This document shows, in pieces, positions 1-8,079 of a DNA stretch of 34,119 nucleotides (the first letter of the stretch is position 1; each line of letters starts with the position of its first letter). Where the stretch lies: positions 1 through 34,119 of the forward strand of contig JAJRYT010000047.1 in the NCBI GenBank assembly GCA_024275635.1. The letters run 5' to 3'. The DNA is from Chloroflexota bacterium (GTDB lineage: Bacteria; Chloroflexota; Anaerolineae; Promineifilales; Promineifilaceae). A program made the translations under genes and the position numbers. The notes beneath the pieces are model-generated. The model was not told the origin of the DNA and ran no database searches. It was given only the letters and a program-made list of their open reading frames with translations.

Positions 1-64
1 AACGCCTCCCAGATTCAATTTTCTCCCCTTCTCCGCATCTTGAGTAGTTACCGTTTGAATGTAT

Positions 65-99
65 AAAACGGCCGTCTCTCTCCTACGGCCGTTTCGCCA
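65..99 (-). terminator. Hairpin terminator of gatB made of two ACGGCCGT copies
   Basis: Read on the minus strand, a 10-base arm AAACGGCCGT (85-94) that contains the first bases of the gatB TAG stop pairs with ACGGCCGTTT (66-75) across a 9-base loop. A TTTTAT-like run follows. The stop codon of gatB lies inside the stem. The GC-rich stem plus U-run is the classical layout of an intrinsic terminator. Confidence 0.7.
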
Positions 100-1528
100 A
101 AGCCCGCGCCAATAACTTGTTCACTAAACCGGGGTTGGCCTTACCTCGTGTCGCTTTCATCACTTGACCTACAAACCAGCCGCGCAGTTTTTCTTTGCCG
201 TCCAGGTAGGCGGCGACAGAATCGGGGTTTTCATCCAAAACCTGCTCAACAATGGCCACCAGCGCATCTTCGTCAGAAATTTGGGATAGTCCTTTGGTCT
301 CGACGATGGTTGGCGCGGATTGACCAGTCACAAACATTTCTGCCAGCACATCGGCCGCTGTATTATTGTTAATTACCTGCTTCTCAACCAATCCGACCAA
401 CTCAGCCAGCATGACCGGCGTGACTTTGATATCGGTGATGGCTTGTTTGGATTCGTTCATCAGCTTGAACAGATTGTTGCTGATCCAGTTTGCCAGGGAT
501 TTGGGGGCAGCTCCGGCGGCGACGGCCGTCTCAAACCACGCCGCCACCTCTTTCTCCTCAGCCAATACCCGTGAATCGTAAGCCGAAAGCCCGTAATCCG
601 ATTGGTAGCGGGCGATTTTGGCCTCCGGCAGCTCCGGCAGCGCCGCCCGTACCCGTTCGGTCCAGGCGTCGTCAACGTGCAGCGGCGGCAAATCCGGCTC
701 GGCAAAGTAGCGATAATCCTCTGCCTCCTCCTTGATCCGCTGGCTGAAGGTGATGCGTTTTGTGTCGTGCCAACCCCGCGTTTCTTGCACTACCTGACCG
801 CCGGATTCGAGAACGGCCGTTTGCCGCTCAATCTCAAACGCCGTTCCATCGGCCAACACGCGGAAACTGTTCAAATTCTTCAACTCCGTGCGCGTGCCAA
901 ACTCCGCGCTGCCAACGGGCCGGATGCTGATATTCGGTTCTACGCGGAAAACACCCTTCTCCAAATCACCGGCATTGACACCCAGGTAGCGCAAAATCTG
1001 GCGAATCTTCATCGCATAGGCTCGCGCCTCTTCGCCAGAGCGGATGTCCGGTTCGGACACAATTTCCAGCAACGGCACGCCGGAACGGTTGTAATCAACG
1101 AGTGAGCCGCCCTCATCCAAATGAGTTAGTTTGCCCGTATCCTCTTCCATGTGGACGCGGCGGATGCGGATGCGCTTGGTTTCGCCCGATTCTAACTCAA
1201 TATCCAACCAGCCGTTGCGTCCCAGCGGCAGTTCGTACTGGGTGATTTGGTACGCTTTGGGCAGGTCGGGGTAGAAGTAGTTTTTGCGGGCGAAGATGTT
1301 GTGGTGTTGGATGTCACAGTTCAGCGCCAACGCCACGCGCATGGCGTACTCAATCGCTTTACGGTTGATGACGGGCAACATGCCGGGCATACCGAGACAG
1401 ATGGGGCATACGGCCGTATTCGGCGCCGCCTCCACACTATCCACCACTTTGCAGCCGCAAAACATTTTGGAATTGGTCATCAGTTCGGCATGGATTTCCA
1501 GGCCAATTACAGGTTCGTATTCAGTCAT
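83..1528 (-). CDS. gatB: Aspartyl/glutamyl-tRNA amidotransferase subunit B (GatB)
   Basis: GatB is the kinase/transamidation subunit of GatCAB, which converts Asp-tRNA(Asn) and Glu-tRNA(Gln) to the amidated forms in the cytoplasm. At 481 residues it has full family length. The N-terminus has the conserved [12 protein letters not shown] stretch and a CxCx(n)CPxCxG set (CGCK, then CPICLG) typical of the zinc-containing cradle domain. The family signature around [18 protein letters not shown] lies near residues 81-98. The C-terminal third is the helical/YqeY-like tRNA-binding tail. Its start overlaps the end of the upstream cytochrome c peroxidase gene by 8 bases, so translation may be coupled. 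It is separated from gatC and gatA by about 7 kb. It ends in Arg-Pro-stop encoded within an ACGGCCGT palindrome. Confidence 0.97.
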   Translation of the reverse strand: MTEYEPVIGLEIHAELMTNSKMFCGCKVVDSVEAAPNTAVCPICLGMPGMLPVINRKAIEYAMRVALALNCDIQHHNIFARKNYFYPDLPKAYQITQYELPLGRNGWLDIELESGETKRIRIRRVHMEEDTGKLTHLDEGGSLVDYNRSGVPLLEIVSEPDIRSGEEARAYAMKIRQILRYLGVNAGDLEKGVFRVEPNISIRPVGSAEFGTRTELKNLNSFRVLADGTAFEIERQTAVLESGGQVVQETRGWHDTKRITFSQRIKEEAEDYRYFAEPDLPPLHVDDAWTERVRAALPELPEAKIARYQSDYGLSAYDSRVLAEEKEVAAWFETAVAAGAAPKSLANWISNNLFKLMNESKQAITDIKVTPVMLAELVGLVEKQVINNNTAADVLAEMFVTGQSAPTIVETKGLSQISDEDALVAIVEQVLDENPDSVAAYLDGKEKLRGWFVGQVMKATRGKANPGLVNKLLARALAKRP

Positions 1529-2624
1529 ATTTCGTCTCTATCACCGGTAATCCCGACGGTACGGATTCGGGAATTTCCGGTCGGTTACTTTCATCCGTCA
1601 GCGCCATCAAAAACGCAGTTAGATCAGCCCGTTCTTGTGCGCTCAACTCAATTTTTTGTACCAACAAATCCATATTCTCAACGCCGCGCACACGGCCGCC
1701 GCCATCGGCGTAAAAATCAATCACCTCGGCCAACGTCGCCAGTGATCCATTGTGCATGTAAGGCGCGGTTAAGGCAACATTTCGCAGCGTCGGCGTTTTG
1801 AACGAGCCGACCAGCCCATTTTCAAACACGGCCGCCCGTCCCACATCATCGCTCGCCACGCCAATGACGCGAAAGGATTCGCTGGAAAAGGTGGGGAACA
1901 TATGGCATTCGACGCAGCGGGTCTTTGTTGAGCGAAACAATTCCAATCCACGCCGCTGCGATGGGGTCAATGCATCCAAATCACCCGCCGCGTACCTATC
2001 AAACGGGCTGTCATTGCTGATGAGCGTGCGCTGAAAGGCGGCTAGCGCTTTTTCCACCTGCGCCAACCCCATCGGTTCGCCGGGGAAGGCGGCGGCAAAC
2101 AGGGCGGCGTATTCCGGGTAAGCCGCCAATTCGGCGACAAGGGCGTCGGTGTCGGCGTCGCCCATTTCGTCGGGATTGGTGAGCGGGAATAGGGCTTGCG
2201 CTTCCAGGGATTGGACACGGCCGTCCCAAAATAAATTCCCCACATAGCCCACATTCCACAGGGTTGGCGCGTTACGGGGAACCGGGTTGCCACTCGTTCC
2301 GATGGAGGTAGAACGGCCGTCGCTCAATCCCCGGTCAGGCTGATGGCAAGTCGCGCAAGCCACATCATTCTTTTCCGACAAAACCGGGTCGAAAAACAGC
2401 AGCCGCCCCAAAGCGACCTTTTCCGGCGTCGTGGGATTATCCTCCGGCTCATTCAAAGGGGGAAAAGGCTCTTGCAAACTGATAAACGGCACAGGGGTCA
2501 ACGCAGTCTCTTCAGCCGGAGCCGTCAATCTGGCAACAGCAAAAATAATGCTGCTCGCCAGAAGCAGCATAACAACAATCCCAATCACCCATTTGCGCGT
2601 AAAAATCATGTTCGATTGCCGCAA
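1521..2624 (-). CDS. Di-haem cytochrome c peroxidase (CcpA/MauG family)
   Basis: A 367-residue exported di-haem protein. It has an N-terminal hydrophobic segment at about residues 12-31 (a signal anchor or uncleaved signal) and two haem c attachment motifs, CATCH at 90-94 and CVECH at 237-241. These match the two-domain layout of bacterial cytochrome c peroxidases. Family hallmarks are [12 protein letters not shown] (about 72-83), the RNAPTLWN stretch (about 117-124) and the C-terminal [24 protein letters not shown] (about 275-298). Family members reduce H2O2 with electrons from small c-type cytochromes, or act on protein tryptophans (MauG). Substrate cannot be told from sequence. No cytochrome maturation genes are nearby. 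Its 3' end overlaps the gatB start, and a functional link is not evident. Confidence 0.92.
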   Translation of the reverse strand: MRQSNMIFTRKWVIGIVVMLLLASSIIFAVARLTAPAEETALTPVPFISLQEPFPPLNEPEDNPTTPEKVALGRLLFFDPVLSEKNDVACATCHQPDRGLSDGRSTSIGTSGNPVPRNAPTLWNVGYVGNLFWDGRVQSLEAQALFPLTNPDEMGDADTDALVAELAAYPEYAALFAAAFPGEPMGLAQVEKALAAFQRTLISNDSPFDRYAAGDLDALTPSQRRGLELFRSTKTRCVECHMFPTFSSESFRVIGVASDDVGRAAVFENGLVGSFKTPTLRNVALTAPYMHNGSLATLAEVIDFYADGGGRVRGVENMDLLVQKIELSAQERADLTAFLMALTDESNRPEIPESVPSGLPVIETKYD

Positions 2625-2642
2625 ACCCCTCTAGCTCTCGCT

Positions 2643-3890
2643 CTATCCTCTCGCTGCCTCTTTCCGCGCCCGAATCCACGCCCCCACCGCCTCCGGCAAC
2701 ATAACGACCGGATCGCCTAAATCTCTGTCTGTCGCCTGTTCCAATTCCGGCGGCAAATGGTTAATCAATAATTCCAGATCGCGGTAATCGTGAATTTCTT
2801 CGTCTAAAACGCGGGCCATCGCCTCGTTGTGCGGCACGCCGTGTTTGCGAACCGCCTTCGTCAACCCCTTGAGCAGCGTCTCCCAGGTCGTCATCGGCCC
2901 CTGGGTGATGGAAGCGGATTCGGCGGCGGAATCAATGAAGGCGAAGGGGACTTTCTCGAACGGCTCATCCCTGGCGATGACGGCCAAAATCCAATCGGTA
3001 TCAAAAGAGAAGTCGTAAACGGTGGGATCGGCGATGATCTGGCGCAACAAATCGCTTTCGTACAGCTTGAAGGCGGCTTGCGTGTCGCGGATGTTGCGGG
3101 AGAAGATGGCCTGGCCGATCATGCGCTGCATGTGGCGCAACACTTTGATACCGATGCCCCAGCGCCCTTCTTGCTTGACAAGAACGGCGTCGGGATGTTT
3201 GCGATTGCCCAGAACGACGCGGCTGTTGTTTTGCAGAAACGGCCGTAACAACAGCCCAATCTGCCCCAAATGCACCGAATTATCGGCATCGGTGTAAATG
3301 ACCGCATCTACCCCATCGGCGATGGCCTGCATACAACCATAGATGACCGCCCCGCCCTTGCGCGAGTCGTCCGCCGAGGCCAGGTTTGCTAGCGGCCCTT
3401 CATTGGCGGGCAGAGCCTGATCCAGCCATAACACCTTGACCCGGTCGCCCAGCGGATGTTCGGCAGCGATTTGGGCCGCCAGCGCGCCGCTGCCGTGGGG
3501 ATCGCCATCATCTACAGCGTATAACAGCCAGGTAACGGCCGTCGCCTCCGTCGCCCAGGCCAATTGCTCCAGTTTCACGCGCAAGGCGTCTTCCCCATGG
3601 GGGTTGTCGGGCGATTTAGGCCGCAGCCGATTCTGCTCGCCCCACATGGCAAAGACAACGCCAATTTTGACCGGCTGCCGGTTGACCAATAAAAATTGGC
3701 GCGAGTCAATCAATTTAGCCGCAATCTTAAACTCCAGCGGCGTCTCCTCCCGGCGGGCGACAGCCTGGATTTCATCCAGCGGCAGCCCCAGGAGTTGATC
3801 CGTCAGCGCGTACAGGCTTTGCTGATCGGCCGTTTCCGTCAGGTCAAACTTCGTTTTGGCTCCCTGGATCAGATTGGTCGGGATGGGCAT
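2643..3890 (-). CDS. GT2-like glycosyltransferase
   Basis: A 415-residue soluble protein with a nucleotide-sugar-binding (GT-A) fold signature. VKIGVVFAMWGEQ (about 74-86) starts the Rossmann-like part. VDDGDPHGSG lies at about 126-135, RKGGAVIYG at about 177-185, and a DxD-type metal site YTDADNS at about 199-205 is followed by a conserved VVLGNRK (about 225-231). Dolichyl-phosphate sugar synthases and related family 2 transferases have this order. No membrane helix is visible. The N-terminal 70 residues are not recognised. The gene follows the aminotransferase after a spacer with two hairpins, so it probably has its own promoter. Sugar donor and acceptor are unknown. GT2-like fold is fairly sure, exact role is not. 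Confidence 0.75.
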   Translation of the reverse strand: MPIPTNLIQGAKTKFDLTETADQQSLYALTDQLLGLPLDEIQAVARREETPLEFKIAAKLIDSRQFLLVNRQPVKIGVVFAMWGEQNRLRPKSPDNPHGEDALRVKLEQLAWATEATAVTWLLYAVDDGDPHGSGALAAQIAAEHPLGDRVKVLWLDQALPANEGPLANLASADDSRKGGAVIYGCMQAIADGVDAVIYTDADNSVHLGQIGLLLRPFLQNNSRVVLGNRKHPDAVLVKQEGRWGIGIKVLRHMQRMIGQAIFSRNIRDTQAAFKLYESDLLRQIIADPTVYDFSFDTDWILAVIARDEPFEKVPFAFIDSAAESASITQGPMTTWETLLKGLTKAVRKHGVPHNEAMARVLDEEIHDYRDLELLINHLPPELEQATDRDLGDPVVMLPEAVGAWIRARKEAARG

Positions 3891-3944
3891 AAAGTTGTGT
3901 GTTCTCCGTTGTTTGTTTTAAGGGTTCGCTCGTTTTTTGCTCTC

Positions 3945-3981
3945 CCAGATTGGTTCAATCTTGGAGATTGAACCAATCTGG
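3945..3981. terminator. Perfect 16-bp inverted repeat in the spacer
   Basis: Arms at 3945-3960 and 3966-3981 are exact reverse complements, with a 5-base loop. It lies between the aminotransferase stop and the glycosyltransferase start. A run of T on the plus strand lies to its left (3932-3938), which read from the minus strand is an A-run. It is therefore better described as a strong intergenic hairpin than as a proven terminator for the minus-strand genes. Confidence 0.55.
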
Positions 3982-4013
3982 AAACGCCAACGTTATTTAC
4001 AATGGAACCCCAA

Positions 4014-4044
4014 GTAATCGGCAGCCAAATTGATTGCCGATTAC
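4014..4044. repeat. Second intergenic hairpin next to the aminotransferase stop
   Basis: GTAATCGGCA (4014-4023) pairs with TGCCGATTAC (4035-4044). The similarity extends five bases inward with two mismatches. It directly follows the aminotransferase stop codon in the minus-strand reading and may end that transcript, although no clear U-run is present. Confidence 0.5.
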
Positions 4045-4053
4045 TGATCATCA

Positions 4054-5214
4054 TTAACCATGCCGCTGCATAAAGGATTCAATCCGATTCAGCGCTTCCT
4101 CGATTTTCTCGTAAGAAGTAGCGTAGCAGGCGCGGACGAAACCGGCCCCGCTCTGCCCAAAGGCATCGCCGGGGACGACGGCCACTTCCTCTTCCTCCAA
4201 CAGCGTCCAGGCGAATTTGTCGCTGCTCATCCCGCTGGCGGCGATGGAGGGAAAGGTGTAAAAAGCCCCTTTCGGCTCGAAGCAGTCCAGCCCCAACGTG
4301 TTAAACCCATCTACCAACAGGCGACGGCGGCGATCATATTCGGCCACCATCCGGGCCACGTGTTCGTCGCCTTCTTCCAGGGCAGCCACGGCCGCAGCCT
4401 GGGCGGTCGTGGGGGCGGACATGATGGTGTATTGGTGAACTTTACGCATGGCGCCCAGCAAATCAGGATTGGCGCAGGCGTAACCGACGCGCCAGCCGGT
4501 CATGGCGTAATCTTTGCTGAAACCGCCCAGTAAAATGGCGCTGTCGCGCATCCCTGGCAGCGCGGGGACGCAGGTGTGCGCGACGCCGTAGACCAACTGG
4601 TCGTAAATCTCGTCGGAAATGACAAGCAGGTCGTGTTGTTCGGCAACGGCCGCAATTTGCAGCATCCGTTCGCGGCTCATCACCGCGCCAGTGGGGTTGT
4701 TGGGGTAGCCGAGGAAGATGGCTTTGGTTTGAGGGGTGACGGCTGCTTCGATGTCTTCGGCCGTCACTTCAAACTGGTTCTGGACATAGGTGGGAACCAT
4801 CACCGGCACGCCGCCGGCAAAGCCGACTTCGGGGGCGTAGGAGACAAAGCAGGGTTCGGGAATAATCACTTCGTCGCCGGGGTTGAGGACGGCCGTCATC
4901 GCCAGATACAGCGCCTCGCTCACCCCCACCGTGACGATAACCTCGTCGTCCGGGTCGTACTGAACGCCATACCGCTTGTTGAGATGTTTGCTGATGGCCC
5001 GACGCAGCTCAATCGTGCCGCTGTTGGACGTGTAGCCCGTCTCGCCCCGCGCCAGCGAGGCGCGTCCAGCCTCCAAAATCGGCTTGGGCGTCACAAAATC
5101 AGGCTCGCCAATCCCCAATGAAATGACATCTTTCATCGTGGCGGCAATATCAAAAAACTTACGAATGCCGGATGGCGGGGTTTGCGCCACACGGTCAGAT
5201 ATGAAGTTACGCAT
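4054..5214 (-). CDS. PLP-dependent class I/II aminotransferase
   Basis: A 386-residue fold-type I aminotransferase of the aspartate/aromatic (AspC/PatA-like) group. Visible motifs are ISLGIGEPDF (31-40), the YTSNSGTIELR substrate/cofactor region (61-71), PNNPTG (171-176), DEIYDQLVYG (201-210) and the PLP lysine in GGFSKDYAMTGWRVGY (Lys234). It transfers an amino group from an amino acid to a 2-oxo acid. The precise acceptor is not determinable. The start is well supported: an AAGGAG ribosome site stands 6 bases upstream of ATG. It lies just downstream of the antitoxin gene but probably belongs to the older chromosome, because the palindrome ACGGCCGT reappears in it. Confidence 0.92.
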   Translation of the reverse strand: MRNFISDRVAQTPPSGIRKFFDIAATMKDVISLGIGEPDFVTPKPILEAGRASLARGETGYTSNSGTIELRRAISKHLNKRYGVQYDPDDEVIVTVGVSEALYLAMTAVLNPGDEVIIPEPCFVSYAPEVGFAGGVPVMVPTYVQNQFEVTAEDIEAAVTPQTKAIFLGYPNNPTGAVMSRERMLQIAAVAEQHDLLVISDEIYDQLVYGVAHTCVPALPGMRDSAILLGGFSKDYAMTGWRVGYACANPDLLGAMRKVHQYTIMSAPTTAQAAAVAALEEGDEHVARMVAEYDRRRRLLVDGFNTLGLDCFEPKGAFYTFPSIAASGMSSDKFAWTLLEEEEVAVVPGDAFGQSGAGFVRACYATSYEKIEEALNRIESFMQRHG

Positions 5215-5249
5215 CGTTGCTCCTTAAACTAATTTGCACTTGGATATTT

Positions 5250-5564
5250 CTATGCAGTTGTCAATGCCTGCGCTATATCTTCAACGGTTGCATCTAAAGC
5301 AAAGAGTGAGCGCACTAGCAAGTCAACCGATACAGTTGCATCGCTTTTTTCCATCTTAGCTACACGGGACTGACTCGATTTAATTAATTCGGCCAGGGCA
5401 GCCTGTGTAAGCCCTTTCTCATTACGTCTGGCTCTGAGTTCACGGCTTAATTGTAACTTTAGCTCAATGTAAGCCATTTCGTCGGGGGCCAAACCCAGAA
5501 AATCCTGGATGGATGTGCTCACCCATCCTTTTTCTGCCAATCGTTTCTTTTTTTCTGCGTCCAT
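5250..5564 (-). CDS. higA: HigA-like antitoxin, XRE-type HTH
   Basis: A 104-residue protein if started at the ATG at 5564. A GGGAGA ribosome site is 8 bases upstream of that ATG. The longer in-frame ATG at 5591 overlaps the toxin end and has a poorer site. A helix-turn-helix of the XRE/HigA type spans the central and C-terminal part (RARRNEKGLTQAALAELIKSSQSRVAKMEK). In HigBA modules the antitoxin follows the toxin, binds it, and represses the promoter through the HTH. Gene order, spacing and the upstream palindrome agree with that. Base composition is more AT-rich than the neighbours and no ACGGCCGT is present, suggesting an acquired module. Confidence 0.88.
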   Translation of the reverse strand: MDAEKKKRLAEKGWVSTSIQDFLGLAPDEMAYIELKLQLSRELRARRNEKGLTQAALAELIKSSQSRVAKMEKSDATVSVDLLVRSLFALDATVEDIAQALTTA

Positions 5565-5580
5565 TTTACTTTCTCCCGGC

Positions 5581-5907
5581 TCAGGAATCATAGAGCCGCA
5601 GCCGCTTCTGACAAGTGGCTATTACCTGTTTGGGCGTTTTGTTTGTCTTCTTGACAAACAGTTCCAAAATGACAATCGCGTCTGAATCGCTACGATAAAT
5701 GATCCGCCAGGTCACCTTTTCGTCTTGAATTCTTAACTCATGACAGCGGCGGCCAATATCGGGCATGGGGCGTGAATGCGGTAACGATAAGGTTTCGCCT
5801 TGCTGTAGTTTGCGAAGCAAATATCCGGCTTCCAAACGCGCTTCTTTCGACATGGGGGGCGTCTTGATTTCCCCGTGCAAAATCATGAGTTCTTTGTCTA
5901 CAGCCAC
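5581..5907 (-). CDS. higB: HigB/Gp49-like toxin (RelE superfamily)
   Basis: A 108-residue protein matching phage Gp49-like/HigB host-killing toxins. It has a central DIGRRCHELRIQDEKVTWRIIYRSD core, then IVILELFVKKTNKTPKQVIATCQKR, the usual strand-strand-Lys/Thr helix arrangement of this RelE-fold family. Such toxins are ribosome-dependent mRNA endonucleases. The start shown is GTG at 5907 with a GAGGG ribosome site about 5 bases upstream. An in-frame ATG at 5886 is the alternative. It is the first gene of the pair with the HTH antitoxin and sits directly behind a strong promoter/operator. Confidence 0.88.
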   Translation of the reverse strand: MAVDKELMILHGEIKTPPMSKEARLEAGYLLRKLQQGETLSLPHSRPMPDIGRRCHELRIQDEKVTWRIIYRSDSDAIVILELFVKKTNKTPKQVIATCQKRLRLYDS

Positions 5908-5918
5908 GCCGCCCTCGC

Positions 5919-5942
5919 AAATATGTCAAATTTGACATATTT
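5919..5942 (-). promoter_or_regulatory. 24-bp perfect palindromic operator of the toxin-antitoxin pair
   Basis: The bases form a perfect 24-bp palindrome with half-site AAATATGTCAAA. It covers the predicted transcription start about 12 bases upstream of the toxin GTG. A third half-site (ATGTCAAATT) lies at 5968-5977 and overlaps the -35 box. Position and symmetry fit autorepression by the HTH antitoxin. Confidence 0.75.
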
Positions 5943-5945
5943 CCT

Positions 5946-5973
5946 AGTATAATGCCCGCCAAAGAAATGTCAA
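5946..5973 (-). promoter_or_regulatory. Sigma-70-type promoter of higBA
   Basis: On the minus strand, TTGACA (5973-5968) is a perfect -35, followed after 16 bases by TATACT (5951-5946). The predicted start falls inside the 24-bp palindrome. The -35 box nearly abuts the stop codon of the preceding nucleotidyltransferase gene. Confidence 0.75.
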
Positions 5974-5974
5974 A

Positions 5975-6973
5975 TTAGAGATTGACGATTGAATTATCGC
6001 CGACAAAGAGAGCCTGGCCCTTACCAGCGATCTTGGCGTTTTCGCCGATGAGGGCGCCGTCGAGAATGGCGTTGGACACGGCCGTTCCCCCATCCACAAT
6101 ACTATTCCGCACAATCGAGTCTTGAATGTTAGCCCCGGCTCCGATGCTGGCATAGGGGCCGATAACGCTGTTGGCGATGACGGCCGTTTCATGAATAAAC
6201 ACCGGCGGCAGGGCCGTGAAATCCTCGGCATAGCTGCGGTCAATGGCGTTCTCGCTGCCGTAGCCCAGCCCCAGCAGCCGCTTGTTGGCTTCCAGCATGT
6301 AATCCGGTTTGCCTGCATCCAGCCAGAAGATGGTCGGCTTGGCTTTGATGACCGCTCCTTGTTCCAGCATCGCTTTGTAGGCGTCTACCAGGTAGTATTC
6401 GCCTTTGGTCTGGCGGTTTTCGGCGATGATGGTTTGGATGGCGTGGGAGAGGAGACGGCCGTTCCTAAACCAATAAATCCCGGCAATGACCTGATTATGT
6501 TCGACGGTGTCTGGCTTCTCGATAAAATCAGTTACGACATCATCCTCATCGGTCACAACTACGCCAAAGGTGCGCGGGTCTTCCATTTCCTGAACGAGAA
6601 TGATGCCGTCGGCGCCCGGTTCAGGGATTTTGGCATACTCGGCGTTCACAATCCCATCGCCAAAAGCGACCAATACCTCGTCCTCATCCAGATAATCGCG
6701 GCACATCCAGATGGCGTGCGCCTGCCCCAACGCCTCCTCCTGCACCACAAAATGGGCATCCAGATGCGGGTAATTTTGCCGAATCCAGGCCTCAATCTCA
6801 TCGCCCTTGTAGCCAACGACAAAAATCACTTCTTCCGTCGTGACCTCGCTCATCAAATCCAGCAAATGGCCGATAATCGTGTTTCCGGCCACATGCAGCA
6901 AAGGTTTGGCCCGGCTCCAGGTATGGGGGCGCATTCGTTTTCCAAATCCAGCGAGAGGAATGATGACTTTCAT
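5975..6973 (-). CDS. Sugar-1-phosphate nucleotidyltransferase with left-handed beta-helix tail
   Basis: A 332-residue protein. The N-terminal nucleotidyltransferase domain starts with KVIIPLAGFGKRMRPHTWSRAKPLLHVAGNTII, the GxGxRxxPxTxxxxKPxxxxxG signature of RmlA/GlmU/UTP-glucose pyrophosphorylase enzymes. VAFGDGIVNAEY (about 107-118) supplies the metal/nucleotide aspartate. The C-terminal region from about residue 245 has hexapeptide-like turns (AVIANSVIGPYASIGAGANIQDSIV) of a left-handed parallel beta-helix, as in archaeal-type GlmU/RmlA fusions. The reaction is NTP + sugar-1-phosphate to NDP-sugar. Which sugar is unclear, and no pathway genes are adjacent. The SD (GGAG) lies at the 3' side of a short hairpin. 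Confidence 0.88.
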   Translation of the reverse strand: MKVIIPLAGFGKRMRPHTWSRAKPLLHVAGNTIIGHLLDLMSEVTTEEVIFVVGYKGDEIEAWIRQNYPHLDAHFVVQEEALGQAHAIWMCRDYLDEDEVLVAFGDGIVNAEYAKIPEPGADGIILVQEMEDPRTFGVVVTDEDDVVTDFIEKPDTVEHNQVIAGIYWFRNGRLLSHAIQTIIAENRQTKGEYYLVDAYKAMLEQGAVIKAKPTIFWLDAGKPDYMLEANKRLLGLGYGSENAIDRSYAEDFTALPPVFIHETAVIANSVIGPYASIGAGANIQDSIVRNSIVDGGTAVSNAILDGALIGENAKIAGKGQALFVGDNSIVNL

Positions 6974-6976
6974 GAA

Positions 6977-6992
6977 ATCTCCGATTTAGCTA
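6977..6992 (-). repeat. Small hairpin next to the nucleotidyltransferase ribosome site
   Basis: On the minus strand CCGAT (6992-6988) pairs with ATCGG (6981-6977) across a 6-base loop. The GGAG ribosome site begins within the 3' arm, 7 bases before the ATG. Stem formation could partly hide the site. The stem is short, so this is weak evidence. Confidence 0.3.
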
Positions 6993-7011
6993 TCGGCGAT
7001 CAGCCTTCAGC

Positions 7012-7246
7012 TTAGGGTTGATGATTTACTGCTTGTTCGTAGGCAAAAGCAGCGTTCAGAATGGTCGCTTCTTGTAAAGTATTTCCGATTAACTGTAAAC
7101 AGATCGGTAAACTCTGGCTATCAAAGCCACAAGGAACTGACAGGCCGCAGCTTGCGCTGAGGTTGAGCGACAGGGTGAAGATATCGGCCAGGTACATGCT
7201 GAACGGATCGTCGGTCCGCTCGCCGATTTTGAAGGCGGTGGTGGGG
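7012..7246 (-). pseudogene. Displaced duplicate of the gatA 3' end
   Basis: Translation of this stretch matches the last 71 homologous residues of the complete GatA (from PTTAFKIGER to AYEQ). I count 61 of 71 identical by eye, and many silent differences. It has no catalytic residues and no start of its own. The open frame continues upstream to a GTG at 7347 through about 100 bases that are not gatA-like. It ends in AVNHQP-stop, whereas the real GatA ends in a different tail after AYEQ. The high protein identity with scattered third-base changes points to a diverged homologue rather than a fresh duplication. It brackets the two small genes 7356-8079 on the far side from gatA. Confidence 0.85.
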
Positions 7247-7355
7247 CTGACTAGATACCTCCCATGCAAACTGTCAAGGAATCCTTGACTGTTCCTTTTG
7301 GCTTTCGATCTTCTTACAACACTCTGAATCGTCTTTAATTCCCCCACGAATAATG

Positions 7356-7697
7356 CTAAACAGTGGTGAAAGCCAGATTAGAATCAACCACCCGCGTTTG
7401 TTTTTGCATTTGCGTGATGACGTCGAGGTACCACCACCAATGCGTAGTTGGCGCCTTTTCGTCGCGTCGCCAACTGGCCAAATCGGCAATTTCCTGAATG
7501 GATCGATAAAATAAATGGGCTTGCCGTTTTAACAACCTGTCAGCGTTTAAAAGTCGCTGCCTCTCCTCATTCGATAAATGACTTTCATATTTAGCAATTT
7601 CGCTGCGGGTCATGAGCATATCTAAATGTTCCATCCCGTCCACATCGGGGAATTGAACATCTACCTCATAAGCTTCCAGTAACTTTTTATAGTTCAT
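7356..7697 (-). CDS. Unknown small protein, second gene of the gatA-linked cassette
   Basis: A 113-residue protein I do not recognise. It is charged and probably helical in the middle (TRSEIAKYESHLSNEERQRLLNADRLLKRQ), has a WxxDEKAPTTHWWWYLDVI block at about 82-100, and has no signal peptide or membrane segment. Its ATG overlaps the end of the preceding gene by 11 bases, so the two are translationally coupled. It is AT-richer than its surroundings and lacks the ACGGCCGT palindrome. Together with its partner it could be a toxin-antitoxin-like pair in which this is the smaller regulatory partner. This rests only on size, coupling and mobility signs. Confidence 0.7.
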   Translation of the reverse strand: MNYKKLLEAYEVDVQFPDVDGMEHLDMLMTRSEIAKYESHLSNEERQRLLNADRLLKRQAHLFYRSIQEIADLASWRRDEKAPTTHWWWYLDVITQMQKQTRVVDSNLAFTTV

Positions 7698-8079
7698 TCT
7701 CTACCTCGCTTAACAACCCAATTGGTTCAAAACCAGGTTTACTCAAATAATGATTTGGCCGCTCAACAACAAAAGCGCTTTCTATCACGCCGTCGTAAGA
7801 AAACATCACCAACCATATTTGGGATTGTATGGTTGCCGTTAATGCTACGTAGGGCAAACGATTATACCAATAACGAAAAACTTGAGCTGACTCATCTTGC
7901 AAAACAGTCAGGATAACCCGTTCGTAATCTTTAATTGTTGCCGTTTCCGGTAAATGACCACGCAACTTCCGCTTTTGCAAATGTCGTTTGGCGCTGTTAG
8001 CCTTCCAACGCGCATTCTCGCGCACGGCATTAATTGCTTTTAACATTCGTAAATGTTCTTTTGATGACGCTTTCTTCAT
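7687..8079 (-). CDS. Unknown small basic protein, first gene of the gatA-linked cassette
   Basis: A 130-residue protein starting with an ATGA overlap with the gatA stop (8076-8079), so it is coupled to gatA translation. The N-terminal 45 residues are strongly basic (KKASSKEHLRMLKAINAVRENARWKANSAKRHLQKRKLRG). The C-terminal part (ETATIKDYERVILTVLQDES, then SQIWLVMFSYDGVIESAFVVERP) has the helix-then-beta-strand look of small RelE/BECR-type nucleases or other toxin-like folds. I cannot assign it. No signal peptide is present. It is AT-rich compared with gatA. The pairing with the next gene and the flanking gatA duplicate suggest a mobile cassette. Confidence 0.72.
   Translation of the reverse strand: MKKASSKEHLRMLKAINAVRENARWKANSAKRHLQKRKLRGHLPETATIKDYERVILTVLQDESAQVFRYWYNRLPYVALTATIQSQIWLVMFSYDGVIESAFVVERPNHYLSKPGFEPIGLLSEVENEL

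Noticed and set aside
602..1105. 167-codon plus frame opposite gatB
   Set aside because: Lies wholly within gatB and has no ribosome site or recognisable motif.
1247..1801. 184-codon plus frame across the gatB start and peroxidase end
   Set aside because: Spans two well-supported minus genes; low-complexity His/Arg-rich translation.
5932..5956. Plus-strand TTGACA and TATAAT near the higB operator
   Set aside because: Spacing is only about 10 bases, and no plus-strand gene follows. The minus-strand promoter explains the bases.
6122..7015. 297-codon open frame on the plus strand
   Set aside because: Exactly antisense to the nucleotidyltransferase, whose motifs are unambiguous. The plus frame has no family-like pattern and is a GC-codon shadow.
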